A stretch of DNA of 64,000 nt from Acidobacteriota bacterium (GCA_029776225.1 JAKOTR010000097.1:35359-99358); one strand, 5' to 3'. Positions 43,470-50,522 are shown, numbered from the stretch's first letter. Numbers and translations are program-made. Notes: generated by a model from the letters alone, not told the origin.

Positions 43470-45239
43470 TCAACGCCTGATGCCGTGCTTCTTCATGAGC
43501 CGGTAGAGATAGCTTTCGCTCACGCCGAGCGCCCGGGCGGCATCGGGGACGCGCTCGTGGGTCGCCAGTTCTCTTTCAATTGCGGCGCGCTCGGTCTGAT
43601 CGAGAAGAGAAGCCAGCGTGCCGCCGCCGTCCGGGAGCGCCGCTGCGGCTGCGGAGGAGGCCGCCGCCATGCGGGCCTGCAGCGGCAGATGCGTGCGCCG
43701 GATCAGGCCGCCCCGCGGGGCCGAAATGTAGGCCGAGCGCAGCACGTTCTGGAGTTCCCGCACGTTGCCGGGCCACGAGTACTCCTTCAGGGCCGCAAGC
43801 GCCGAGACGCTTAGCCCCTTGATCCCGTGCTGCCAGCGGGCTTCCATCTCGGTCAGGAAGTGCTCGGCAAGGGAGGCGATGTCGGCCGTGCGGTTGCGCA
43901 GAGGCGGCAGCACGAGCTTGGCCTGGGCCAGGCGGAAGAAGAGGTCTTCGCGCATCTTCACGCCCCGCAGTTCCTCCTCCGGGAGATTGCTCGCGGCCAC
44001 GATTTTAACGTCGGCCTTCAATAGCTTGGCGCCGCCGAGCCGGAAATATTCGCGCTCCTGGAGCACGCGCAGCAGCTTGCTCTGGAGCGCCATGGGCATC
44101 TCAGAAATCTCGTCGAGGAAGAGTGTGCCGCCCCGCGCCTGCTCGATACGCCCGGCCTGGGGGGCGACACCGGTGGCGGTGCCGGGCTCGATGCCGAAGA
44201 ACTCGGCGTCCAGCAACTCGCCGGGAATGGCGGCGCAGTTAAGCGCCACAAATTCGCCCGATCGCCCCCACAGCTCGTGCAGAGAGCGCGCCGCAAGCTC
44301 CTTACCTGTGCCCGTTTCGCCGAGCACCAGGACCGAGTCGGCGCAGCGGCACATGTCGGTCGAACGCGCAAGTTCGGCCCTGAGCACGCTTCCGATCAGC
44401 CTGTGCCAGGGCGAGCTGCGGTCCACACCGGCCGAGCTGTCGCGCGTTGCCGCGGGTTTCGGTGTCGCTACGGCGATCGAGGAGAGGGCCGAGAGCAGCA
44501 GGATCTGGTACGCCAGTTGGTCCTGCCAGACAGGCGCACTCGATTCGGAGTAGAGCACTGCGAGTTCCCGGCCGGCGCCTCTGGCCGTCCACCGGTAGGT
44601 GCGCGTTCCCTCGGCTTCGAGCAGGGCCTGGCCCGTTGGGGCTCCGGGCTTGGCGCGCTCGGCAAGCACCGCGCGGTCGTCTCCCTCGATGCGAAACAGT
44701 GCCGCCGATATGGGCGCCTGGGACTCGTCGAGGGCTTCCAACAGCCGGTCTGCTGTGGGCATCGTGCCCGTGCTGAGGGCGTCTTCGAGTACGGCGTTCA
44801 AGGCCTGGAGACTGGCCGCAGCGCTGTCGCGTTCCTTTTCGGTGTGGGGATGAACCGAGGCGGCCGGTATCGAGAGCGCCGCGATGTCGTCCTCCGGCGC
44901 CAGCCGCTCGATCCACGCGCAGACCGAGCCGAAGCGGAAGGGCTCGGAGGGGGACACCCGGGTGAGGCCCCTGACCAGTTCGCTATCCAGGACTACCGCC
45001 GCGTTGCCGAGCGGTTGCAGGTAGACGCTCGTGCTATCGCACTTGAGGCGGAGGTGCCGGCTTCGCACCCCGGGCGCGCAGATGCGCACGTCCGCCTCCG
45101 CCCCGCTGCCGACGCAGAATTCGCCCTCCGATAAGAGGTGACTGCGGCGCTCTCCGTCGATTTCATGCGAAAGCTGCCATCCCGTACAGCGGCGCCTGCC
45201 CGCGTCGGGCAGATCGGCAATCCTGATTCGCGCTTGCAT
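43470..45239 (-). CDS. FHA-domain AAA+ enhancer-binding protein with atypical sigma-54 loop
   Basis: 589 aa from the ATG at 45239 (MQARIRIAD). An N-terminal FHA domain (GSGAEADVRICAPGVRSRHL) binds phosphothreonine. A middle region of about 150 residues follows, then AAA+ with Walker A GETGTGKE, Walker B GTLFLDEISEM and R-fingers (REDLFFRL). A Fis-type HTH ends the protein (DAARALGVSESYLYRLMKKH). The GAFTGA loop that contacts sigma-54 reads GTATGV here, lacking the Phe. A short extension upstream of 45239 is open but unlikely. It is the first gene after the peptide block and probably controls it. Confidence 0.87.
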   Translation of the reverse strand: MQARIRIADLPDAGRRRCTGWQLSHEIDGERRSHLLSEGEFCVGSGAEADVRICAPGVRSRHLRLKCDSTSVYLQPLGNAAVVLDSELVRGLTRVSPSEPFRFGSVCAWIERLAPEDDIAALSIPAASVHPHTEKERDSAAASLQALNAVLEDALSTGTMPTADRLLEALDESQAPISAALFRIEGDDRAVLAERAKPGAPTGQALLEAEGTRTYRWTARGAGRELAVLYSESSAPVWQDQLAYQILLLSALSSIAVATPKPAATRDSSAGVDRSSPWHRLIGSVLRAELARSTDMCRCADSVLVLGETGTGKELAARSLHELWGRSGEFVALNCAAIPGELLDAEFFGIEPGTATGVAPQAGRIEQARGGTLFLDEISEMPMALQSKLLRVLQEREYFRLGGAKLLKADVKIVAASNLPEEELRGVKMREDLFFRLAQAKLVLPPLRNRTADIASLAEHFLTEMEARWQHGIKGLSVSALAALKEYSWPGNVRELQNVLRSAYISAPRGGLIRRTHLPLQARMAAASSAAAAALPDGGGTLASLLDQTERAAIERELATHERVPDAARALGVSESYLYRLMKKHGIRR

Positions 45240-45287
45240 CAGCCCATAACCGAGAGTGCAGAAAGAGATAATAGCACTCGATTCAGA
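45232..45287 (-). repeat. Repeat of the activator 5' end (original copy)
   Basis: The start of the activator gene and its upstream region (56 bp) recur at 46640-46694 with about 85% identity by eye. The copy at 46640 is detached from any activator gene. Confidence 0.65.
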
Positions 45288-45307
45288 GTAAGCACGGTCG
45301 GCTTGAG

Positions 45308-45529
45308 CTACCGCCCGTGGCATACGACTCGCTGCACCGTGCCCTGGGTCTCAGGCCCCTCGGTCCCAGGCGCAAGCTTCAGGCAGGCCAGGTTGGCGCA
45401 GCAGTCCTCCGGCTTCGTGCACGTCCCGCCGCTAACCGTGCGACTACCGAACACGGCGGTGTCTCGGCCTCTTGTCGCGTTCCTGGGCCGCGGGGGCAAC
45501 GCTTTGATCGCAGTTCTCGGCCCTTTTAT
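45308..45529 (-). pseudogene. Degenerate cysteine-rich precursor peptide P1
   Basis: In frame from 45529 the product aligns with P2 (AIKALPPRPRN versus AIKELPSRPKE). The start codon position reads ATA where P2 has ATG, in otherwise similar sequence (GATATATAAAAGGG versus GATATATGAATGGG). The leader helix and double-glycine region are scrambled, although an SGG-T precedes the first remaining cysteine. The CC-x4-C part is kept (EDCCANLAC) but the first cysteine is missing and the last loop has grown to 20 residues. It looks like a dying member; a TTG at 45499 could still start a short product. Confidence 0.6.
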
Positions 45530-45626
45530 ATATCGGTTTTCGAGCTTCTTACTTTAGATCTACTGCTCGCCCCAGTCAGCCCGGCGGCCAGTGAGAGAGG
45601 CCAGCCGGGCGGTCGAGCTTTTTACT

Positions 45627-45836
45627 TTAGCGATAGATGAGCGACTCGAAGCAGTGGCCGTCGTTTGAAAAGGGCCAATTCAGGTGGCAGACCAGGCCGT
45701 TGCAGCACTCGCCTTCTGATTTCGAGCACGCCCCGCCTTGTTCAATGCAACCGCCGAAGACGGCGGAGTACTCGGCCTCCGTCACTTCCTTGGGTCGCGA
45801 AGGCAATTCTTTGATTGCGATTCTCAGCCCATTCAT
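45627..45836 (-). CDS. Knottin-like double-glycine precursor peptide P2
   Basis: 69 aa. Leader: IAIKELPSRPKEVTEAEYSA ending VFGG, the pattern of double-glycine leaders cleaved by C39 peptidases. The core begins directly with Cys: C-x6-C-x6-CC-x4-C-x11-C, six cysteines with the spacing of inhibitor cystine knots (for example GECCNGLVC). The C-terminal tail is FESLIYR. It has no strong ribosome-binding site; the 40-bp gap to P3 contains AAAACCGATATA twice. A modified core rather than a disulfide knot is the alternative. Confidence 0.85.
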   Translation of the reverse strand: MNGLRIAIKELPSRPKEVTEAEYSAVFGGCIEQGGACSKSEGECCNGLVCHLNWPFSNDGHCFESLIYR

Positions 45837-45875
45837 ATATCGGTTTTCCCTATATCGGTTTTCAAGCTGTCTACT

Positions 45876-46088
45876 CTAGTCGAGGAAGTAGTCCTCGGCG
45901 CAGTAGCCTTCGCTTGAAAAGGGCCAATTGTGGACGCAAACCAGGTTGTAGCAGCACTCGCCTCCTGATTTCGTGCACTTCCCGCCTTTTCCAACGCAAC
46001 CGCCGATGACGGCGGAGTACTCGGCCTCCGTCACCTCTCTGGGCCGCGGAGGCAATTCCCGGAATACAATTCTCGGCCGGTTTTCCAT
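45876..46088 (-). CDS. Knottin-like double-glycine precursor peptide P3
   Basis: 70 aa. Leader with RELPPRPREVTEAEYSAVIGG. The core is C-x6-C-x6-CC-x4-C-x11-C (CVGKGGKC, ECCYNLVC, GYC), then an acidic aromatic tail AEDYFLD. It is the closest relative of P2. It is the first gene of its block: a dyad (46203-46220) and a candidate -24/-12 element (46129-46144) lie upstream, and GGAG precedes the ATG. Confidence 0.87.
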   Translation of the reverse strand: MENRPRIVFRELPPRPREVTEAEYSAVIGGCVGKGGKCTKSGGECCYNLVCVHNWPFSSEGYCAEDYFLD

Positions 46089-46128
46089 GACTCACGCTCC
46101 AATTGTCGTTAGCTCAACGTGCTCTCCC

Positions 46129-46144
46129 TGCACGACCCAGACCA
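46129..46144 (-). promoter_or_regulatory. Candidate sigma-54-like -24/-12 element upstream of P3
   Basis: On the minus strand TGGTCT-N5-GTGCA keeps the GG and GC cores of a -24/-12 promoter (TGGCAC-N5-TTGCA) at the right spacing. The same TGGTCT-N5-GTGCA occurs before P7 at 47417-47432. The start of transcription would fall near 46117, about 29 bases before the P3 ATG. The match is partial (7 of 11). Confidence 0.35.
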
Positions 46145-46202
46145 ATTCCTTTTTGCCGTAAGCCATTGAAACACCCGGAGGTGGGGACGGCCATCCCGCC
46201 GT

Positions 46203-46220
46203 TCTGACCGTTTGGCCAGA
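46203..46220. promoter_or_regulatory. 18-bp dyad, copy 1
   Basis: TCTGAC-CGTTTG-GCCAGA, one mismatch from the consensus TCTGAC-N6-GTCAGA shared with 47493-47510 and 50523-50540. It lies 115 bp before the P3 ATG and about 60 bp before the -24/-12 candidate. It is suited to be an activator or repressor binding site. Confidence 0.55.
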
Positions 46221-46278
46221 CCTGATGTACAGAACGTCCGCGGCGCGGACCCACTCCGGAGCCGCAGCGGGACGAAGG

Positions 46279-46479
46279 TTATTTGTTTCGGCAGTAGGCA
46301 AAGTAAGGGTAGAGGGGGTCTACGGACCTGCAGACCAGGCCCTCGCAGCAGTCCTCGTCCTTGTCGCAGGGCTGCCCCTTCGCGCTGCACGCTCCGCCAA
46401 AAATGGAAGCGTATTCGGCCGCCGAGAGGCTTTTCGTGCGCGGCGGCAGTTCGCGGATTTCGATTCTCACTTGACCCAT
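46279..46479 (-). CDS. Knottin-like double-glycine precursor peptide P4
   Basis: 66 aa from the ATG at 46479 (MGQVRIEIRELPPRT). The frame is open upstream to 46650 through duplicated fragments of other genes, which is not part of the gene. Leader SLSAAEYASIFGG has the typical LS-x-x-E-x-x-x-I-x-GG form. The core starts Ala-Cys: C-x6-C-x5-CC-x4-C-x12-C (CDKDEDCCEGLVC). GGAG lies about 12-15 bases before the ATG. It is most like P8 and has the same place in its block, last before a dyad. Confidence 0.85.
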   Translation of the reverse strand: MGQVRIEIRELPPRTKSLSAAEYASIFGGACSAKGQPCDKDEDCCEGLVCRSVDPLYPYFAYCRNK

Positions 46480-46533
46480 AGTTTCTTGCTCTCCTATGTA
46501 GTTTCCGGCGGCGGCGAAGAGTGGGTGATCCAC

Positions 46534-46694
46534 TCGCACCGCTGCTTGCTCGCCGTTCTCTTTCTTGAACGCTTGAACTGGGCATGGCCGGGGTGGCCGC
46601 GGCCGGCTAACCGGCGAATCGCGGGCGGCGCTGGCCTTCGCTTGCATCAACCCATAGTCGGGAGCGCAGAAAGAGGTAATAACACCGGATTAGA
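46534..46694. repeat. Mosaic of duplicated gene ends
   Basis: 46534-46630 is a near copy of 47975-48072, the 3' end of the acyl-AMP ligase gene including its stop and downstream sequence. 46640-46694 copies the 5' end of the activator gene (45232-45287). Neither fragment has a complete gene. They are joined directly between P4 and P5 and mark past recombination. Confidence 0.7.
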
Positions 46695-46926
46695 ATAATT
46701 CCGGACGGCTCGGGCTATTGCCGCCGGGAACAATGGATTGCGTGCAGTTGCCTTTGGTCAACGGTATAAGTTTCTGGCAGACCAAGCCGGCGCAGCACTC
46801 TTCCGATTTCGAACAGCTTTCGCCCTTTCCGATACAACCGCCGAAAATGGCGGCGTATTCGGCCTCAGTCGCTTCCCTGGGCCGAAGGGGCAATTCTTTG
46901 ATCGCGATTTTCAGACGAGTTGTCAT
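46690..46926 (-). CDS. Knottin-like double-glycine precursor peptide P5
   Basis: 78 aa. Leader IAIKELPLRPREATEAEYAA ending IFGG. The core is C-x6-C-x5-CC-x4-C-x10-C (CSKSEECCAGLVC), a very clean cystine-knot spacing. It has a longer C-terminal tail than the others (about 17 residues after the last Cys). The gap to P6 is only 21 bp. Confidence 0.86.
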   Translation of the reverse strand: MTTRLKIAIKELPLRPREATEAEYAAIFGGCIGKGESCSKSEECCAGLVCQKLIPLTKGNCTQSIVPGGNSPSRPELF

Positions 46927-46947
46927 GCGTCAGTTTCGTGGTCAAGA

Positions 46948-47145
46948 TCACAATCGGCTTTGCGGGCTGCGGCAGATGCCCGAATCGAAGTAATTCTCGC
47001 ACTCCAGTCCTGCGCAGCACTCTGTCGATTTCAAGCATGGCATGTTCTTGCCCATGCAGCCGCCCACAACGGCGGAGTATTCGGCCTCCTTCGCCGCCCT
47101 GGGCCTCGGAGGCAATTCATTCATCACGATCCGCAGGTTTTTCAT
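46948..47145 (-). CDS. Knottin-like double-glycine precursor peptide P6
   Basis: 65 aa. Leader MKNLRIVMNELPPRPRAAKE, then AEYSAVVGG. The core is C-x6-C-x5-CC-x4-C-x8-C (CLKSTECCAGLEC), with the shortest last loop of the family. The spacer to P7 is similar in sequence to the spacers before P1 and P2 (a GATATATGAA block right at the start codon). Confidence 0.85.
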   Translation of the reverse strand: MKNLRIVMNELPPRPRAAKEAEYSAVVGGCMGKNMPCLKSTECCAGLECENYFDSGICRSPQSRL

Positions 47146-47169
47146 ATATCAGTTCTCCGGCCGTTTGCT

Positions 47170-47376
47170 TTAAGAAAGGTAGTTCACCCGGCAGTATCGA
47201 TCGTTCGAATAGGGCGAAAAGTCAGCGCAGACCAGGCTGGAGCAGCACTCAGCCGACTTGGTGCACTTCTCGCCTAGTGAAATGCAACCGCCCACCACGG
47301 AGGAGTATTCCGCCTGTGATAAACCCCTGGGCCGTGGCGGCAGTGCCTCGAAGACCATTCTCGACCTGTTTTCCAT
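47170..47376 (-). CDS. Knottin-like double-glycine precursor peptide P7
   Basis: 68 aa from the ATG at 47376 (MENRSRMVF). The longer frame to 47433 would begin inside the -24/-12 candidate and is rejected. Leader EALPPRPRGLSQAEYSSVVGG, core C-x6-C-x5-CC-x4-C-x11-C (CTKSAECCSSLVC). It is the first gene of its block, with the same upstream layout as P3 (dyad and TGGTCT-N5-GTGCA at the same distances). Confidence 0.86.
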   Translation of the reverse strand: MENRSRMVFEALPPRPRGLSQAEYSSVVGGCISLGEKCTKSAECCSSLVCADFSPYSNDRYCRVNYLS

Positions 47377-47416
47377 GGCTTTTCGTGCCAATTGCCTTGA
47401 GTTCCGCCTGAATTTA

Positions 47417-47432
47417 TGCACGGCTGAGACCA
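47417..47432 (-). promoter_or_regulatory. Candidate sigma-54-like -24/-12 element upstream of P7
   Basis: Minus strand TGGTCT-N5-GTGCA, the same pattern as before P3. The predicted start of transcription is about 29 bases before the P7 ATG, as for P3. The dyad at 47493-47510 begins about 60 bp upstream. Confidence 0.35.
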
Positions 47433-47492
47433 TTTCTTTTCTCCCGTAAGCCGTTGAAACATCGGGAGCTGGCGGGGCGGCGCGCCCGCTTT

Positions 47493-47510
47493 TCTGACCG
47501 TTTGGTCAGA
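47493..47510. promoter_or_regulatory. 18-bp dyad, copy 2
   Basis: Perfect dyad TCTGACC-GTTT-GGTCAGA. It lies 117 bp before the P7 ATG and directly after the P8 stop. Confidence 0.6.
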
Positions 47511-47539
47511 CGGGATAAAGAGGAGCCCGCGCGCGCTCG

Positions 47540-47728
47540 CTACGGGTGTTGGCAGTAGGACATGGGGGCGGACCTATCCCAGTAATTGCAGACCATGCCC
47601 TCGCAGCGGTCCTCGTCCTTGGAGCAGTAGGCGTATTCGTGGCCGCATTCTCCGCCAAAGATCGAGGCATACTCGGCCGCCGAAAGGCTTTGCGTGCGCG
47701 GCGGCAGTTCGCGGATCTCGATTGTCAC
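47540..47728 (-). CDS. Knottin-like precursor peptide P8 with a lost cysteine
   Basis: 62 aa from a GTG at 47728, which overlaps the stop of the truncated ligase copy (GTGA). Leader IEIRELPPRTQSLSAAEYAS ending IFGG, as in P4. The core is C-x6-C-x5-RC-x4-C-x11-C: the first Cys of the CC pair is Arg (DEDRCEGMVC). It therefore has five cysteines, leaving one unpaired if a knot formed. It could be decaying or form a dimer. Confidence 0.72.
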   Translation of the reverse strand: MTIEIRELPPRTQSLSAAEYASIFGGECGHEYAYCSKDEDRCEGMVCNYWDRSAPMSYCQHP

Positions 47729-47740
47729 TCGCTTCGTAGC

Positions 47741-47969
47741 ACGCTATCGGGGGCGAGGCCCATCCGCTCGCACCACAACCGGTGCAGAGCGCACTCGGTG
47801 GCGGTGGATGGCATCACCCTTGACGGCGCGGCGGGCTTCTTCGGCCGCGACCAATTCGGCCATGCGCGCGCTCTCGGCGTCGAATTCGCCGCGCTCCAGA
47901 CGCTGGCGCAGCAAGTAGCGCTGGAGCTTGCCGCTCGTGGTCCTGGGGAAGCCTGCCGGCCGCAGCGGC
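47741..47969 (-). pseudogene. Duplicated C-terminal fragment of the acyl-AMP ligase
   Basis: 229 bp nearly identical to 48251-48478 within the ligase gene. One extra base near 47819 breaks the frame, and homology stops at the beginning of the carrier domain (GLAPDSV, then LRSE and stop). The region between P8 and the real ligase thus holds only this fragment and the ligase 3' flank. Confidence 0.8.
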
Positions 47970-48048
47970 CCCAGTCGCACCGCTGCTTGCTCATCATTCT
48001 TTTTCTTGAACGCTTGAACTGGGCAGGGGCCGGCGTGGCCGCGGCCGG

Positions 48049-50034
48049 CTAACCGGCGAATCGCGGGCGGCGGCTGCTCTCCAGCGCTGCGCCATGCCTG
48101 TCGATATAGGCCGCCAGGCGCTCGATCGTCGGGTTAGCGGCCAGAACCTCGGAATGCAGCCTCACCCGGAAATGCCTTTCGATCTCGGCGATCAGGGAGG
48201 CCGCATCGAGTGAGGTGCCTCCGAGGTCTTCAAAATCGTCCCGCACCCCGACGCTATCGGGGGCGAGGCCCATCCGCTCGCACCACAACCGGTGCAGAGC
48301 GCACTCGGTGGCGGTGGATGGCATCACCTTGACGGCGCGGCGGGCCTCTTCGGCCGCAACGAGTGCGGCCATGCGCGCGCTCTCGGCGTCGAATTCGCCG
48401 CGCTCCAGACGCTGGCGCAGCAGGTAGCGCTGGAGCTTGCCGCTCGTGGTTCTGGGGAAGCCTGCCGGCCGCAGCGGCACGAGCGTATCGGGCTCGATGC
48501 CAAAGGTTCGCCGGATGCGACGCTTGATGTCGGCGAAGATGGCGGCGCCGGCCTCGTCAGCCGCGCAGGCGGCAAACAGCGCCAGCCGTTCCCGGTCCTC
48601 GCCCGGGGCGCGCCAGGCGCAGGCCGCCACGCGGCTCGCATCAACGCCTTCGACCTTGGCCGCCACGGCTTCAATATCGTGCGCGTAAAGATTCTGCCCG
48701 TTGACGAAGATCAGGTCCTTGGCCCGGCCGGTCACGCACAGGCGCCCGTTGCGGAGAAAGCCCAGATCGCCCGTGCGGAGCCAGTCGCCGCAGAAGACCT
48801 CGCGCGTCGCACTTTCATCGCGCCAGTAGCCGGAGGTGACGTTTGGCCCGCGCACCTGAATGTGGCCGACACAGCCGTCGGGGAGGGGCCGATCGGCGGC
48901 ATCCACAATCCGCACGGAGACGCCTGCGACCGGTGCCCCCTCGACCGCGAAGCGGATCGCGCCTGCACCCTCGGCCGCAACGGCGCGGCCGTTTTCCTGC
49001 AGCTCGCGGCGGTCGAGGCTTTCGACTTCGGGCGGCGCCCCGAGCGGCGGGAAGGCCACCGCCAGCGTTGCCTCGGCCAGCCCATAAACCGGGAACATGG
49101 CCGCAGGCCGCAGTCCGAACGGGGCCATGCGCGCCATGAAGCGCTGCATGAGATCCACCGGGATGGGTTCGGCGCCGTTTATGATGAGCCGTACGCATGA
49201 GAGGTCGCGCGGCCGTTCCGGCTCCCGTTCGAGCGCGCGCAGCACGAGGGCGAGCGCCGAGGGCGGGCAGCCGGTGATGGTGGCCCGGTAGCGCTCCAGG
49301 GCATCGAGCCACAGCAGCGGCCGTCGCGCCATCAGGCGCGCCTCCATCAAGGTGTGGGGCACCTGCCGGTAAAGCGCTGCCAGGTGAAACCCAATCAGCC
49401 CCATGTCATGGTGCAGCGGCATCCAGCTTACGAGTGAGTCGTTTTCGCCTAGCTCGACGCCGCGGGTCATCGCCTCCATGTTGGCGATCAGGTTGGCATG
49501 GGTGAGAATGACTCCTTTGGGTTCGCCCGTGCTCCCGGATGAGAACTGGAGAAATGCAGGTTCCGTGGGGGCGGCCTCATGGAAGGAGTCTGCTGGATGT
49601 TGGCGCAGCAGGTCCGCCACGCGCAGGATCCTGGCGCAGTCCACGGCGCCCCGCACCGACGCCTGGTCGTCTACGAGTACCCAGGGGCGGCCCAGCCGCG
49701 CCGCCACTCGCGCGATTTTCTCCTCAATGGGCGCGGACCGGATCCCGCCCGCGGCAGCCAGCGGCGCCGGCAGCATGCCTCCGAGCACGCAGCCCCAAAA
49801 GGCGGCCAGAAACTCCCGGTTGCGGGCCGATACGACCATCACGGGCTCGCCGGGCCGGATGCCTGCGGCGCGAAGCCCCGAGAGCACGCGCGAAGCGGTC
49901 ACCATGAGTTCGCCCGCGGGCTCGGCCTGGCGCGAGCCGTCTTCGTTCAGGTAGTGCACCGCCGCCCGAGGTGAAGCGGCGGTCCGGCGGAGCATGGAAG
50001 CGAGGGTCATCACAGCCGTGTGACCCCCGCCCAT
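48049..50034 (-). CDS. Fatty-acyl-AMP ligase fused to an acyl/peptidyl carrier domain
   Basis: 661 aa from the ATG at 50034, 4 bases after the P10 stop with GAGGGA upstream; the open frame beyond it is antisense to P10. The adenylation domain has LQFSSGSTGEPKGVILTH, SWMPLHHDMGLIGF (FAAL type), GLAEATLAVAF and TGDLGFL. The C-terminal carrier domain (residues about 575-655) has the phosphopantetheine Ser in DLGGTSLDAASL. FAALs activate fatty acids as acyl-AMP and load them on carriers. Its place among precursor genes suggests that an acyl group is attached to a peptide, but no acyltransferase is visible here. Confidence 0.87.
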   Translation of the reverse strand: MGGGHTAVMTLASMLRRTAASPRAAVHYLNEDGSRQAEPAGELMVTASRVLSGLRAAGIRPGEPVMVVSARNREFLAAFWGCVLGGMLPAPLAAAGGIRSAPIEEKIARVAARLGRPWVLVDDQASVRGAVDCARILRVADLLRQHPADSFHEAAPTEPAFLQFSSGSTGEPKGVILTHANLIANMEAMTRGVELGENDSLVSWMPLHHDMGLIGFHLAALYRQVPHTLMEARLMARRPLLWLDALERYRATITGCPPSALALVLRALEREPERPRDLSCVRLIINGAEPIPVDLMQRFMARMAPFGLRPAAMFPVYGLAEATLAVAFPPLGAPPEVESLDRRELQENGRAVAAEGAGAIRFAVEGAPVAGVSVRIVDAADRPLPDGCVGHIQVRGPNVTSGYWRDESATREVFCGDWLRTGDLGFLRNGRLCVTGRAKDLIFVNGQNLYAHDIEAVAAKVEGVDASRVAACAWRAPGEDRERLALFAACAADEAGAAIFADIKRRIRRTFGIEPDTLVPLRPAGFPRTTSGKLQRYLLRQRLERGEFDAESARMAALVAAEEARRAVKVMPSTATECALHRLWCERMGLAPDSVGVRDDFEDLGGTSLDAASLIAEIERHFRVRLHSEVLAANPTIERLAAYIDRHGAALESSRRPRFAG

Positions 50035-50038
50035 GTAG

Positions 50039-50233
50039 TTACCAATCCCTCTCGCATACGTTGTCGCGGCAGATGAGACCGATGGCGCAGTCGCAACTGG
50101 CCCGACACGGCGCGCCCTCGGCGTTTCCGAGACTGGCGAGCACACGGCGCAGTTCTTCCTGGCCGGATGTGCCATCCCGTGGCTGGAGTGCGCCGATCCG
50201 GATGCGCTGGCGGGTTGGCCCGGTGTTGCTCAT
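50039..50233 (-). CDS. Cysteine-rich precursor peptide P10 (divergent)
   Basis: 64 aa from the ATG at 50233. The leader aligns loosely with P9 (RQRIRIGALQPRDGT), but no double glycine is present; SLGNAEGAP stands in its place. The core has five cysteines: C-x3-C-x-C-x5-C-x4-C (CRASCDCAIGLICRDNVC), unlike the knottin group. A longer start at 50296 overlaps the P9 stop (TAATG) and would allow coupling. It is directly followed by the acyl-AMP ligase gene. Confidence 0.6.
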   Translation of the reverse strand: MSNTGPTRQRIRIGALQPRDGTSGQEELRRVLASLGNAEGAPCRASCDCAIGLICRDNVCERDW

Positions 50234-50295
50234 TCCGGAAGGCACAGGAAGATTTGACTCGTGATGACCCACCGGCACTGGAGGCCAGCACAACA

Positions 50296-50427
50296 TTAGC
50301 TGAACATGTTGCAGGATTGGTTGTCGCCATTGCAGCCGCCCATCACGGTGCGGAGCTGCTCGGTGGATAACGGAGTGCTGCGCGGCGGTAATTCGCCGAT
50401 GTGAAGTCGAAAGCGTTTGGTGCTCAT
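50296..50427 (-). CDS. Short double-glycine precursor peptide P9
   Basis: 43 aa. MSTKRFRLHIGELPPRSTPL, then STEQLRTVMGG is a clear double-glycine leader of the same family. The core has 12 residues with two cysteines (C-x6-C), matching the first two cysteines of the knottin cores, then ends NMFS. It may be a short bioactive peptide or a truncated member. It is the first gene of the block that continues into P10 and the ligase. Confidence 0.7.
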   Translation of the reverse strand: MSTKRFRLHIGELPPRSTPLSTEQLRTVMGGCNGDNQSCNMFS

Positions 50428-50522
50428 AGTCACTCGTCCTAAAAGCACGCGACGGGCCGCTTTGTAAATACGCGGATTACAGGCTTTTGGAATGCCCGCC
50501 AGAGGCCGCTCTGGACAATGCG

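Noticed and set aside
46480..46650. Upstream extension of P4 to 123 aa
   Set aside because: The extra part is translated from duplicated pieces of the ligase 3' end and the activator 5' end.
47376..47396. TGGCAC just before the P7 ATG as a -24 box
   Set aside because: The following GC is two bases too close and transcription would start inside the gene.
47376..47433. Longer start of P7 at 47433
   Set aside because: It would begin inside the conserved TGGTCT-N5-GTGCA element, and the aligned leaders begin at 47376.
45308..50427. CRISPR-like or simple repeat array
   Set aside because: The repeats are coding leaders and spacers of uneven length; no regular repeat-spacer structure exists.
50443..50459. 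CGGCCC-N5-GTGCT upstream of P9 as a third -24/-12 promoter
   Set aside because: Transcription would start after the ribosome-binding site, so the P9 mRNA could not be translated normally.
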